From contig NZ_JAJTTH010000014.1 of assembly GCF_021341665.1 (NCBI RefSeq), positions 1-64,000 on the forward strand: DNA of 64,000 nucleotides, read 5' to 3'. Each line of letters opens with the position of its first letter. The stretch's first letter is position 1. This stretch comes from Pseudomonas sp. Au-Pse12. Lineage in GTDB: Bacteria > Pseudomonadota > Gammaproteobacteria > Pseudomonadales > Pseudomonadaceae. This document shows, in pieces, positions 41,696 through 50,684 of the stretch. Below the pieces are notes generated by a model. It searched no databases and was not told the DNA's origin. It saw nothing but the letters and a program-made list of their open reading frames with translations. The position numbers and the translations under genes were made by a program.

Positions 41696-42808
41696 TCAGT
41701 CGTTGATCAGCTTGCCGGCGCGAATCGCCTCGCGGCCGGCCACCTTGGCCAGCCAGATGCCCGGCTGGGTGTAGCGCCCGCGGTCCAGGGCAAAGAGCAC
41801 GCCACTGGTGCCGGCACGCACGATGCTGACGCTGTCGTTCAGCGGGTCGACCACTTCGAACAGGGCATCGCCGCGCTCCACCCACTCGCCGGCCTCGCGC
41901 AGGAAGCTGACCACGCCGTGGTGCGGGGCAAACAGGTATTCGGTGCCTTCGAAGGGCATGCCTTCGCAGCACTGCTGCGGCGCGGCGGGCCAGTCACCGC
42001 TGATCAGCCCCTGTTCGGCGAGAAAGCCGAGGATGGCCTCGGCATTGGCCCGGGCCTGCTCGACCCGGGTGTCACCCATGCTGCCCAGCTCCAACGTGGT
42101 GGCCAGGTTCGCCGGGGGAATGGCCGCCCGGGGAAAATCCCGGGCCAGGCGCAGCCAGGGCGCGGAACAGGACTCATCGAAGGAGCTGCCGCCGGAGTCT
42201 TCGCAGAGCAGCGCCACCCCGGCCTTGAGCCGCGCCGCCAGGGACTGCCACTGCGGCCAGTGCTGGGGCAAGGCATAGAGGTGGATCGCCGCTTCGAAAT
42301 CGCAGTGCAGGTCGAGGGTGATATCGGCGTCGCAAGCATGGCGCAGCAACAACCGGTGCAAGGCCTCCAGTTGCGAGGCCGGCGGCGGCAGTTCATCCAG
42401 CACCTGGACCATGGCGCGGCGGATCAAGGCGATATTGGTGGCCGCATCGGTGCCCAGCTGCTTGCCGATCAGGTCGCCCACCGGGCCGCTGAGTTCGACG
42501 AAGGCGCGGTTGAAGTTCTTGCCGCTGCCCAGTTCGAAACGCCCCAGGTGGCTGCCTTGCACCTGCTGGTCCAGGCCAATGGGGTTGGCCACCGGCACCA
42601 GCTCGATCACCCCCTTGAGGCGGCCCTGGCGCTCCAGTTCGGCCAGGCGCTGCTTGAGCTCCCAGGCGGTGCGCATGCCCGGCAATTCATCGGCGTGCAG
42701 GCTGGCCTGGATGTACACCTTGCGCGTGCCGCTGCCAAAGCGGAACACACTGAGCTGGCGCTGGGTGCCCAGGTGGCCCCAGGGCAGGGAATGGTCGATG
42801 CGTTGCAT
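41696..42808 (-). CDS. Succinylglutamate desuccinylase/aspartoacylase-family protein (AotO-like)
   Basis: A 370-aa M14-like zinc amidohydrolase. ASLHADELPG (residues ~35-44) gives the His and Glu zinc ligands, and ITLDLHCDFEA the third His; AGTSGVLFAL is the C-terminal beta domain. P. aeruginosa AotO, encoded inside the arginine/ornithine ABC operon, belongs to this family. Here the upstream neighbour is an AotJ-like binding protein. It may process acylated arginine or ornithine compounds (inference). The ATG at 42808 follows GGAG. Confidence 0.82.
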   Translation of the reverse strand: MQRIDHSLPWGHLGTQRQLSVFRFGSGTRKVYIQASLHADELPGMRTAWELKQRLAELERQGRLKGVIELVPVANPIGLDQQVQGSHLGRFELGSGKNFNRAFVELSGPVGDLIGKQLGTDAATNIALIRRAMVQVLDELPPPASQLEALHRLLLRHACDADITLDLHCDFEAAIHLYALPQHWPQWQSLAARLKAGVALLCEDSGGSSFDESCSAPWLRLARDFPRAAIPPANLATTLELGSMGDTRVEQARANAEAILGFLAEQGLISGDWPAAPQQCCEGMPFEGTEYLFAPHHGVVSFLREAGEWVERGDALFEVVDPLNDSVSIVRAGTSGVLFALDRGRYTQPGIWLAKVAGREAIRAGKLIND

Positions 42809-42861
42809 GCAGGCTCCAGGGTTCAAGAAAAAGCGCGGTGCAGAATAAAACAGCCGCGCAG

Positions 42862-42901
42862 AAAAAAGGTGGCGGCCGAGTTGCGGCCGCCACCTTTTTT
42901 T
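42862..42901. terminator. Strong rho-independent terminator
   Basis: Perfect 11-bp stem GGTGGCGGCCG / CGGCCGCCACC with loop AGTTG, flanked by six A and seven T residues. It lies after the AotJ-like gene and before the AotO-like gene, so most transcripts from the former should end here. Confidence 0.95.
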
Positions 42902-42925
42902 ACCTCACGTATCGAGCCCGTCGGC

Positions 42926-43705
42926 TTACTCGCCGTAGACGTCGAAATCGAAGTACTTGTCTTGCACTTGCTTGTACTTGCCGTTGGCGCGGATCTCGGT
43001 GATGGCGCTGTTGAATTTCTCCGCCAGCTCCTTGTCACCCTTGCGCACGGCGATGCCGGCACCGCCACCGAAGTACTTCGGATCGTTGTACTCGGGGCCG
43101 ACGAAGGCGAAGCCCTTGCCCGCGTCGGTTTTCAGGAAGCCGTCGTTGAGGTTGACCGAATCGGCCAGCAGCGCGTCGACACGGCCGGAGACCATGTCCA
43201 GGTTGGCTTCCTGCTGGGAGCCGTAGCGCACCAGGTCGATGCCGGCCGGCACCAGCACTTCGGTGGCGAAGCGGTCGTGGGTACTGGCGCGCAGCACGCC
43301 GACTTTCTTGCCCTTGAGCTCGGTCAGCGGGTCCTTGATGGCGGTACCGGCCTTCATCACGAAGCGCGCCGGGGTGTGGTAGTACTTGATGGTGAAATCG
43401 ACGTTCTTCTTGCGGTCGTCGGTGATGGTCATGGACGACAGGATGGCATCGATCTTCTTCACCTTCAGCGCAGGGATCAGGCCATCGAACTCCTGCTCGA
43501 CCCAGGTGCATTTGACTTTCATCTGCTCGCACAGGGCGTCGCCCAGGTCGACATCGAAACCGGTGAGCTTGCCGTCGGGGGTCTTCATCGAGAACGGCGG
43601 GTAGCCGGCTTCGATACCGATGCGGATCGGCTTGGCCTCGTCGGCCGAAGCGGTGAAGGAAAACAGCGACAGTGCCAGGGCACCAAACAGCGCAAACTTG
43701 TTCAT
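42926..43705 (-). CDS. Amino-acid ABC transporter substrate-binding protein (AotJ/ArgT-like)
   Basis: A 259-aa periplasmic protein with a signal peptide (FALFGALALSLFSFTASA-DE). IRIGIEAGYPPFSMKTPDGKLTGFDVDLG is the family-3 solute-binding opening typical of lysine/arginine/ornithine binders, and FDGLIPALKVKKIDAILSSMTIT follows. It delivers cationic amino acids to a QM permease. No permease or ATPase gene is adjacent, so it must share components encoded elsewhere or act alone. Confidence 0.92.
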   Translation of the reverse strand: MNKFALFGALALSLFSFTASADEAKPIRIGIEAGYPPFSMKTPDGKLTGFDVDLGDALCEQMKVKCTWVEQEFDGLIPALKVKKIDAILSSMTITDDRKKNVDFTIKYYHTPARFVMKAGTAIKDPLTELKGKKVGVLRASTHDRFATEVLVPAGIDLVRYGSQQEANLDMVSGRVDALLADSVNLNDGFLKTDAGKGFAFVGPEYNDPKYFGGGAGIAVRKGDKELAEKFNSAITEIRANGKYKQVQDKYFDFDVYGE

Positions 43706-43937
43706 TTATAACTCCAGGAGACGGAGACTTTTATTGGCTGGTTTCGATTAGGGGCAAATCGAAGTGGCCAGCAGTCTAGAGCGGCTCCCGGGAAGCAAAT
43801 TGTGTTTATGCGACAAATACTTATAAAAAATACACGGCGTGATCCGGGCTGTTTTGCCGTCCCCCGGCCTGGGTGCGCCAGCCGCTGAAAAAACCGCCAT
43901 TGGCCGCAAGGCTGCGCAGCAGACCGCGCTCTTGAGG

Positions 43938-43965
43938 GCGACACAGGCCCTGCGGGCCTTGTCGC
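43938..43965. repeat. REP-like hairpin
   Basis: GCGACACAGGCCC and GGGCCTTGTCGC arms with one mismatch. The AGGCCCTGCGGGCCTT core is the same as in the REP cluster near 1850. It lies just downstream of the cobF stop and may act as its transcript end. Confidence 0.65.
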
Positions 43966-43983
43966 AGCCTTCGCCAGCGGGCT

Positions 43984-44745
43984 TCAGTCCTGGGGCTTGC
44001 GCAGCAGGTAGGTGTCCATGATCCAACCGTGGGCCTCGCGGGCTTGCAGGCGCACCCGGCGGATCTCATCGGCCACCTGGTCCAGTCGGCCGCTGATGAG
44101 GATTTCATCCGCGGTGCCCAGGTAGGCCCCCCAGTAGATGTCCAGGTCCTGGTTGCGCAACTGGCGATAGGAATCCTCGGCGTCGAGCATCACCACCAGG
44201 CTGTCGGCGTCGCTGGCCTGCCCCGCCGCCAAGCGCCGGCCGGTGGTGATTTCCACCGAGCGGCCAATGCGGTTCAGCGGCACCTTGTGCTGGGCCGTCA
44301 GGGCCTGGACGCTGGTGATGCCGGGGATCACCTGGTATTCGAACTGCGCCGCGCCACTGGCGAGGATCTGCTGCAGGATGCGCAGGGTGCTGTCGTACAG
44401 CGCCGGATCGCCCCAGGCCAGGAAGGCGCCGGTTTCCCCCTCGGCCAGCTCCTCGTTGATCAGGCGCTCGAAGACTTGCTGCTTGTCTCGGTTCAGCGTC
44501 TGCACGCTGGCCCGGTAGTCGACGTCGCCACGTTCGCGCTCCGGGTTTTGCGCCTCGACGAAACGAAACGGCCGCTCGGTGATGTAGCGTTCGCAGAGTT
44601 CGCGACGCAGGTCGATCAGCGAATCCTTGCTCGGGCCCTTGTCCATGAGGAACACCACATCGCTGCGATTCAGCGCCTTGATCGCCTGGATGGTGATGTA
44701 GTCGGGGTTGCCGGCGCCGATGCCGATGACCAGGAGGGTTTTCAT
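43984..44745 (-). CDS. cobF: Precorrin-6A synthase (deacetylating)
   Basis: A 253-aa SAM-dependent methyltransferase of the aerobic cobalamin pathway that methylates C-1 and releases acetate from precorrin-5. The N-terminal LLVIGIGAGNPDYITIQAIKAL is the tetrapyrrole-methylase GxGxG block. FLAWGDPALYDSTLRIL and VIPGITSVQALTA are the two further SAM-pocket motifs of the family. The start at 44745 matches the family N-terminus. Other cob genes are not in the window; the B12 uptake locus lies 10 kb away. Confidence 0.94.
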   Translation of the reverse strand: MKTLLVIGIGAGNPDYITIQAIKALNRSDVVFLMDKGPSKDSLIDLRRELCERYITERPFRFVEAQNPERERGDVDYRASVQTLNRDKQQVFERLINEELAEGETGAFLAWGDPALYDSTLRILQQILASGAAQFEYQVIPGITSVQALTAQHKVPLNRIGRSVEITTGRRLAAGQASDADSLVVMLDAEDSYRQLRNQDLDIYWGAYLGTADEILISGRLDQVADEIRRVRLQAREAHGWIMDTYLLRKPQD

Positions 44746-44846
44746 GGGTCTTGCTCTCGCTGTTTTGCCAGCCCGCAAGTATGCGGGGGCTTTGGCTCGA
44801 TGAGAAACGTTTCTGTACCGCGCCGTCGCCGCGGGCACGCCAGCGG

Positions 44847-45440
44847 CTAGCCGGCCGACGGGTCGAGCACGCGCAGGCGCCAGCGCCCGGCGTGGCTCAG
44901 GTCGAGCCGGGACAGCGGCTCGATATCCATCAGGTTGAAGCTCGCCAGGGGTGCCTGCAGGACCTGCACCAAGGCGGCACGCATGACAAAGGGATGGGTC
45001 ACCGCCAACCAGTGCCCGGGGCGCTCGGCCATGCTTTCCAGCCACAGCGCCACGCGCTGGCACAACTGGGCCACCGACTCACCCTGCGGCGGCGCGAGGT
45101 GCGGGTCCGCAAGCCAGGCCTGCAACGCCTGGGGCTCGCGCGCCTGCAACTGCTTGATCGACAACCCCTGCCAGGCGCCGAACCCGCAGTCGCGCAAGGC
45201 TTCCTGCACCTGCGGCTCGGCGCTGAACAAGTGAGCGGTCTGGCGAGTGCGCAACTCCGGGCCGCAGAGCACCCGCAGACCGGGCTTGAACCCAGCAGCG
45301 CGGCTCAGGGCCTGGGCCTGCCAGTCCAGTTCCAACGCTTCGTCCAGGGGCAACCGCGCCTGTTTCTGGGCGGCGGTACGGGCATGGCAGATCAGGGTCA
45401 AGCGGGTGGCCGGCAACGGAGCGATCTCGACAAGGGGCAA
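44847..45440 (-). CDS. Histidine phosphatase-like protein next to cobF, atypical active site
   Basis: A 197-aa protein of the phosphoglycerate-mutase fold, with LTLICHARTAAQ at residues ~14-25, CGPELRTRQTA (second Arg), CGFGAWQGLS and AVTHPFVMRAAL (second His). The usual RHG motif reads CHA here: the phospho-acceptor His is kept but the preceding catalytic Arg is Cys. It sits upstream of cobF on the same strand, suggesting a link to cobalamin synthesis such as alpha-ribazole phosphate hydrolysis, but the altered motif makes activity doubtful. Confidence 0.8.
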   Translation of the reverse strand: MPLVEIAPLPATRLTLICHARTAAQKQARLPLDEALELDWQAQALSRAAGFKPGLRVLCGPELRTRQTAHLFSAEPQVQEALRDCGFGAWQGLSIKQLQAREPQALQAWLADPHLAPPQGESVAQLCQRVALWLESMAERPGHWLAVTHPFVMRAALVQVLQAPLASFNLMDIEPLSRLDLSHAGRWRLRVLDPSAG

Positions 45441-45628
45441 TCAGGACTGAGGCGAGGGTTTTAGCACGGCGGCCATGGATATTCCCAGCCGCGAAAATCG
45501 GAAGACTCTCGAAAAAATCAAGAATAAACCACCTCCAAAAGAGAATTGGCTTATAGGCCACAAAAGCGCCTGGCTCTTATCCTCCACCCCCCTTCCACGT
45601 CTCGACCCAACCAGGCACCTCAACCACC

Positions 45629-47596
45629 ATGCACAGCGGTATGTGGGAGCTCATGTCTCTCAACCTTGCGGTCAACGCCTCACCCCTGCCGATCATCCTG
45701 CTGCAATACGTGGCCATGGTGGGAGTCTTCAGCACCCTGCTGATGCTGCGTGAGGACGCCCAGCGCCTGATCAAGTCGAAAAAGGTCCTGCTGGGGTTGA
45801 TCCTCGGAACCAGCAACGTCACCTTGATCGCCCTGGCCTCGCAGTTCATGCAGACGCCAGTGAAGGTGTTCCCGAGCAACGACATGCTGTTTCTCGCCGG
45901 CCTGCTGGGCGGCTGGTGGGGCGGCCTGGCCTGCCTGACGCTGGTGGCGCTGGCGCGTTTCTGGTTTGCCGGCAGCGAACTGTTTGCCGAAGCCCTGTTC
46001 GGTTTCAGCCTGATGACCCTGGGTGGCGTGCTGCTGCACCGCTGGTTCGAATCGCGCCGGCTGTGGTCCCTGCAGCTCAAGGAAATGGCCCTGGTGCTGC
46101 TGATGCGGGTCGGCGTCGCCATTGCGCCGGTGCCGCTGATTCACTGGATAGGCAGCATCGACTCGACCGCCGCCGCACAACTGCTGTCGCTGCGCTTCAT
46201 TTCGGCGCTGTTCTCCCTGCCGCTGATCGTCCTGATACTCGCCATGCTGCGCCGCGAGGCGCGCTACCAGCAGGCCCAGCAGCGCCTGCTGCAACAGGCG
46301 CTGACCGACCCCACCACGCAACTGCCGAATCGCCGGGCCTTGAGCATCTACCTGGAACAGCTGCTGCAGCGCCAGGAACACAAGCTCGGGCGCCACACGC
46401 TGATCGTGATCAAGATTCGCAACCTCAAGGACCTGGTGGCCATTCACGGCCACGACTGGACCGATCAATTGCTGGTCGGCCTGGCGCAAGACTTCAAGGA
46501 TGGCGCGGCCCGGCATGTCCTGCAGACCGCGACCGAGCCCAGGCCCTTCATGTTCTCGGACCTGAGCCTGGCCCTGGCGCTGCCGGACTGCAGCATCCAG
46601 CACGTCGAGGAATCGGCGCTGCTGGCCACCCTGCAGATGACCCTGCAGGCCAGCCTGCCCAGCGACAGCGGCCTGCCCCCCAAGCTGCAATTCTGCGTGA
46701 TCGACGCCTGCGCCGGCGGCAGTGCCAACATCACCTTGCGCAATATCAGCCTGGCCCTGCAGGACAATCGCCAACCGGTGCGCTACCTGCACCAGTCGCT
46801 GATCGAGCAGGCCCAGAGCAACGAACGCATCCGCCAGCAGTTGCTGGAGTGGGTCCGCTCGAACAACCCGCCGCTGTACTACCAGCCGAAGTTCTGCCTG
46901 AGCCGGCGCACCGTGATCGGTGCCGAAGCCCTGCTGCGGGCCCAGGATGAACAAGGCGCGGCCATTTCTCCCCTGCTGATTCTCGAAGTCATCCGCCACC
47001 ACGACCTGCAGCACGCCTTCGAGTGGTCGACCATCGAAGCGGTGATCCGTGATGCCCGGTCCTACATCGACGCCGGGTTGCCGGGACCGCTGGCGGTGAA
47101 CGTTTCGGCCTCGACCCTGAGCGATGCCAACTTTGCCGTGCTGCTGATACAGCGCCTGAAGGAAGCCGGGCTGCCCGGCCACCGCCTGACCCTGGAACTG
47201 ACCGAGAACACCCTGCTGCAAGACACCCGGCAAGTGGCCCACAACATGCTGCTGCTCAAGGACCACGGCGTGACCCTGTCGCTGGACGACTTCGGCACCG
47301 GCTATTCGGCCCTGAGCATTCTGGCCAAGTACCCTTTTGCCGAAGTGAAGATCGACCATTCGATGATTTCGCTGCTGCACTACGAGCGCATGCGGACGGC
47401 GGTCTCCATCGCCCAGGAAAGCGCCCGCCTGTACCAGGCGACGCTGACTGCCGAAGGGGTCGAGACCCAGGAACAGATTGATATTCTGCAAAGCATTGGC
47501 ATTGGCTGTGCCCAGGGGTACTTCTTCTCGCCGGCGGTGCCATTGGAGAAATTGATTGAGCTGGGAATTGCCTGTGAGCGCTCGCAGGAAGAGTAG
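45629..47596 (+). CDS. Membrane-bound cyclic-di-GMP phosphodiesterase (5TM-LYT, degenerate GGDEF, EAL)
   Basis: A 655-aa inner-membrane protein with six or so N-terminal helices (~18-215) of the 5TMR-LYT sensor type, a GGDEF-derived domain at ~225-385 in which the GGDEF active motif is absent, and an EAL domain from ~405. The EAL domain keeps GAEALLRA, ELTENTLL, LDDFGTGYSAL, AEVKIDHSM and EGVET, all residues needed for c-di-GMP hydrolysis. The GGDEF remnant may bind GTP and regulate. An ATG at 45653 is an alternative start with GGAG close by. No partner gene. Confidence 0.9.
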   Translation: MHSGMWELMSLNLAVNASPLPIILLQYVAMVGVFSTLLMLREDAQRLIKSKKVLLGLILGTSNVTLIALASQFMQTPVKVFPSNDMLFLAGLLGGWWGGLACLTLVALARFWFAGSELFAEALFGFSLMTLGGVLLHRWFESRRLWSLQLKEMALVLLMRVGVAIAPVPLIHWIGSIDSTAAAQLLSLRFISALFSLPLIVLILAMLRREARYQQAQQRLLQQALTDPTTQLPNRRALSIYLEQLLQRQEHKLGRHTLIVIKIRNLKDLVAIHGHDWTDQLLVGLAQDFKDGAARHVLQTATEPRPFMFSDLSLALALPDCSIQHVEESALLATLQMTLQASLPSDSGLPPKLQFCVIDACAGGSANITLRNISLALQDNRQPVRYLHQSLIEQAQSNERIRQQLLEWVRSNNPPLYYQPKFCLSRRTVIGAEALLRAQDEQGAAISPLLILEVIRHHDLQHAFEWSTIEAVIRDARSYIDAGLPGPLAVNVSASTLSDANFAVLLIQRLKEAGLPGHRLTLELTENTLLQDTRQVAHNMLLLKDHGVTLSLDDFGTGYSALSILAKYPFAEVKIDHSMISLLHYERMRTAVSIAQESARLYQATLTAEGVETQEQIDILQSIGIGCAQGYFFSPAVPLEKLIELGIACERSQEE

Positions 47597-47830
47597 TATT
47601 GCAGCGGGGCGGCCACTTGCCCTTCCATGCGGTCCCGCTTTCATGCCCCCTTCATCCCCCTTTTGCTTTGGCTCTTGATCTTCCGGCCCCCTCTGAACCC
47701 CCATCCCCCGCCCCATTTCAGGGCATTTTGATATCAGACAAAATTTCACTAGACATGTAGCGTCCATTACATAAATATCAATTTGACCTCTCCATGAAAT
47801 AAAAACGACATCACCGCCCAAGGCACCCCG

Positions 47831-48685
47831 ATGCCCTCCCTCAGAGACCTGATCACCGCCCCCACCCTCGACCTCACGCCCTCCGAGCGCAAGGTCGTGC
47901 GCGCTCTGCTCGACCACTACCCGCGCAACGGGCTGGGGCCGATGTCACGTCTGGCGGAACACGCCGGGGTCAGCGATCCCACCATCGTGCGCCTGGTGAA
48001 GAAGCTCGGTTTCAGCGGCTACGGCGAATTTCAGGAAGCCTTGCTCAGCGACATGGACGACCGCCTGCGTTCGCCCAGCACCCTGCTGCGTCCAAGGGCG
48101 CAGGTGGCCCAGGGCGATACCTGGGGCCGCTACCTGGCGGACAGCCAGCGTGCCCTGCAAGACACCCTGGCCCTGACCCAGCCCGAAGACATCCGCGTGC
48201 TCATGGACTGGCTGCTGGACAGCCGGCACTCGGTCTACTGCTTCGGCGGGCGCTTCAGCAGCTTTCTCGCCCACTACCTGTTCAACCACCTGCGGCTGAT
48301 GCGCCCGGGCTGTTACTTCCTCGACGACAACGCGCAACTGCCGGACCGCCTGTTCGATGTGCAACGCCAAGACCTGGTGCTGCTGTTCGACTACCGCCGC
48401 TACCAGTCCCAGGCCCTGCGCGTGGCCAGTGCGGTCAAGGCGCACAGCGCCCGGGTGGTGCTGTTCACCGATATCTATGCCTCGCCGCTGCGGGAGCTGG
48501 CCGACCTGGTCATCAGCGCGCCGGTTGAGTCGTTGTCGCCGTTCGACAGCCTGGTGCCGGCGCTGGCCCAGGTCGAGGCGCTGATCGCCTGCCTGACCCC
48601 GCGCAGCCCCCATCTTGATCAACGCCTGGAGGGCATCGATGCCCTGCGGGCGGAATTCGCTACCCATGTGCTGGAGGAAAAATAA
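47831..48685 (+). CDS. MurR/RpiR-family transcriptional regulator
   Basis: A 284-aa regulator with an N-terminal HTH_6 domain (PSERKVVRALLDHYPR; SRLAEHAGVSDPTIVRLVKKLGFSGYGEFQEALL) and a C-terminal SIS sugar-isomerase-like domain (VYCFGGRFSSFLAHYLFNHL; VLLFDYRRYQSQAL). The SIS domain senses phosphosugars in many members, but in amino-acid operons it can bind other ligands. It begins an apparently continuous operon: the cysteine hydrolase starts 2 bp after its stop. The 234-bp AT-rich region upstream (including ACAAAATTTCAC at ~47738) probably holds its operator. Confidence 0.92.
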   Translation: MPSLRDLITAPTLDLTPSERKVVRALLDHYPRNGLGPMSRLAEHAGVSDPTIVRLVKKLGFSGYGEFQEALLSDMDDRLRSPSTLLRPRAQVAQGDTWGRYLADSQRALQDTLALTQPEDIRVLMDWLLDSRHSVYCFGGRFSSFLAHYLFNHLRLMRPGCYFLDDNAQLPDRLFDVQRQDLVLLFDYRRYQSQALRVASAVKAHSARVVLFTDIYASPLRELADLVISAPVESLSPFDSLVPALAQVEALIACLTPRSPHLDQRLEGIDALRAEFATHVLEEK

Positions 48686-48687
48686 GG

Positions 48688-49332
48688 ATGTTCAGCCTGC
48701 CCCATCGTTCGCCCCGGGACTTGCCCTTCGTCGTCGACCACACCGCCCTGCTGCTGGTGGACATGCAGCGCGCCTGGCTCGAACCGCAGTTCGACCCGCA
48801 CCTGCAAGGCCCCGAGGGCGAAGCCTTTCTCAAGCGGGCCCGGGAGCGGGTGATCCCCAACCAGCAACGGCTGCTGGCGGCGGTGCGCGAGGCGCGGCAG
48901 AACGTGCTGCACACCATTATCGAAAGCCTGACCGCCGACGGCCGTGACCGCTCCCTGGACCACAAGCTGTCGGACATGCACCTGCCCAAGGGCAGCCCCC
49001 AGGCGGCGATCATTGCCGAGCTGGCGCCGGTGGAAAACGAGATCGTGCTGCCCAAGACCTCCTCCGGGGTCTTCAACTCCACCAACATCGACTACGTGCT
49101 GCGCAACCTGGAAACCCGCCACCTGATCATCGCCGGGATCGTCACCGACCAGTGCGTGGACATGGCGGTGCGCGACGCCGCCGACCGCGGCTACCTGGTG
49201 ACCCTGGTGGAGGACGCCTGCGCCACCTACGGCGATACCCGGCACCAGGCCTGCCTCAACGCGATCAAGGGCTACTGCTGGATCACCGACACCGACACCG
49301 TGCTCGGCCGCCTGCGGGAGATCCGCGGATGA
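48688..49332 (+). CDS. Isochorismatase-family cysteine hydrolase
   Basis: A 214-aa hydrolase with TALLLVDMQRAWLEP (catalytic Asp near 28), the conserved Lys in EIVLPKTSSGVFNSTNI and the nucleophile Cys in IAGIVTDQCVDMAVRDAADRGY. Members include nicotinamidase, biuret hydrolase, ureidoacrylate amidase and N-carbamoyl amide hydrolases. With a glutamine-synthetase-like and an N-formylglutamate hydrolase gene next door, amide or carbamoyl hydrolysis of a nitrogen compound is likely. It overlaps the next gene by 4 bp (ATGA). Confidence 0.9.
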   Translation: MFSLPHRSPRDLPFVVDHTALLLVDMQRAWLEPQFDPHLQGPEGEAFLKRARERVIPNQQRLLAAVREARQNVLHTIIESLTADGRDRSLDHKLSDMHLPKGSPQAAIIAELAPVENEIVLPKTSSGVFNSTNIDYVLRNLETRHLIIAGIVTDQCVDMAVRDAADRGYLVTLVEDACATYGDTRHQACLNAIKGYCWITDTDTVLGRLREIRG

Positions 49333-50684
49333 GCCGTGGCCAGGGCATCGAGGCCCTGACCCCGGTGGCGATGACCAGCATCGTCACCACCGACCTGATC
49401 GGCGTCACCCGGGGCCGCTCCTTTCCCAGTGACGAGCTGGAGCGCTACCGGGTCGGCGGCTGCGGCTGGGTGCCGGCCAACAGCGCGTTGACACCGCAGG
49501 ACCTGATCGCCGAGGACAACCCCTGGGGTGCCTACGGCGACCTGCGGCTGATCCCCGACCTGGACAGCCGGGTCAGTGTCGGCGCCGGGCCGGATGCCAG
49601 CGCGGCGCCGCTGGATTTCATCCACGCCGACATCTGCGAGACCGACGGCACGCCCTGGGCCGCCTGCCCGCGCACCCTGCTGCGCACCGAAGTCCAGCGC
49701 TACCGCGAGCTGGGGATCCAGATCACCGCCGCCTTCGAACATGAATTCAACCTCGACACCGGCACCGGCCAGGTCGAGCACCTGGCCTTCTCCCTGGAAG
49801 CCCAGCGCCAGGGCGCGGCCTTCGGTGGCTGGCTGCTGGCGGCGCTGCGGGCTGCCGGCGCCGAGCCGGAGATGTTCCTTCCCGAATACGGCAAGCAGCA
49901 GTACGAGATCACCTGCCGGCCGACCCAAGGCCTGGCCGCCGCCGACCGCGCGGTGAACGTGCGCGAGATCACCCGGGAAATCGCCCGGCAACTGGGGCAC
50001 CGGGTCAGCTTCGCGCCCAAGACCGCCGAGGACGCAGTGTGCAACGGTGTGCACCTGCACCTGAGCCTGCAGGACCTGGAAGGCCAACCGCTGCTCTACG
50101 ACCCCCACGCCGTCAGTGGCGACGACCTGTCGAGCCTGGGCCAGCACTGGGCCGCCGGGGTGCTCAAGCACTTGCCGGCGCTGTGCGCCTTCACCGCGCC
50201 GACGCCGATCTCCTACCAGCGCCTGCAACCCCATCACTGGAGCGCCTCCTACGCTTGCCTGGGCCTGCGCAACCGCGAAGCCTCGCTGCGCATCTGCCCG
50301 ACCCTGAGCCTGGGCGGCAAGCCGGTAGCGCCGCAGTACAACCTGGAGTTCCGCGCCCTGGACGCCACCGCTTCGCCGCACCTGGCGATGGCGGTGATCC
50401 TGATCGCCGGGCGCCTGGGCATCGAGCAGCAGCTGGCGCTCAACGCGGTGACCGACAAGGCGCCCTCGGACCTCAGCGCCGAACAACGCCTGGCCAGTGG
50501 CATCGTGCCGCTGCCGGGTTCCCTGCCCCAGGCCCTGGAATGCCTGCGCGGCAACCCTGAACTGCTGCAGTTCCTGCCTCAGGACCTGCTGGCGACCTAT
50601 CTTGCCGTCAAACAAAAGGAAGTGTCCCTGACCGAGCACCTCACCGCTGCCCAACTCTGTGAGCACTATGGACACCTGTACTAA
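49329..50684 (+). CDS. Glutamine-synthetase-like (GlnA4/PuuA-type) amide or gamma-glutamyl ligase
   Basis: A 451-aa class-I GS-fold enzyme. Key blocks are AAFEHEFNL (metal Glu pair), LPEYGKQQYEITCRP, CNGVHLHLSLQD (metal His and ATP loop), LGLRNREASLRICP and YNLEFRALDATASPHLAMA. These keep the GS active-site frame, while the ammonia-site region differs from true GS, as in gamma-glutamyl polyamine or ethanolamine ligases. A substrate amine is ligated to glutamate with ATP (family inference). Start overlap with the hydrolase gene and a 17-bp overlap with the next gene show tight coupling. Confidence 0.9.
   Translation: MSRGQGIEALTPVAMTSIVTTDLIGVTRGRSFPSDELERYRVGGCGWVPANSALTPQDLIAEDNPWGAYGDLRLIPDLDSRVSVGAGPDASAAPLDFIHADICETDGTPWAACPRTLLRTEVQRYRELGIQITAAFEHEFNLDTGTGQVEHLAFSLEAQRQGAAFGGWLLAALRAAGAEPEMFLPEYGKQQYEITCRPTQGLAAADRAVNVREITREIARQLGHRVSFAPKTAEDAVCNGVHLHLSLQDLEGQPLLYDPHAVSGDDLSSLGQHWAAGVLKHLPALCAFTAPTPISYQRLQPHHWSASYACLGLRNREASLRICPTLSLGGKPVAPQYNLEFRALDATASPHLAMAVILIAGRLGIEQQLALNAVTDKAPSDLSAEQRLASGIVPLPGSLPQALECLRGNPELLQFLPQDLLATYLAVKQKEVSLTEHLTAAQLCEHYGHLY

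Noticed and set aside
42841..42925. Possible small RNA between the aotO- and aotJ-like genes
   Set aside because: The space is almost fully taken by the terminator hairpin and no separate promoter is visible.
45680..47917. 745-codon minus-strand frame opposite the EAL protein
   Set aside because: It has low-complexity Gln/Gly/His-rich composition, while the plus strand holds complete EAL motifs.
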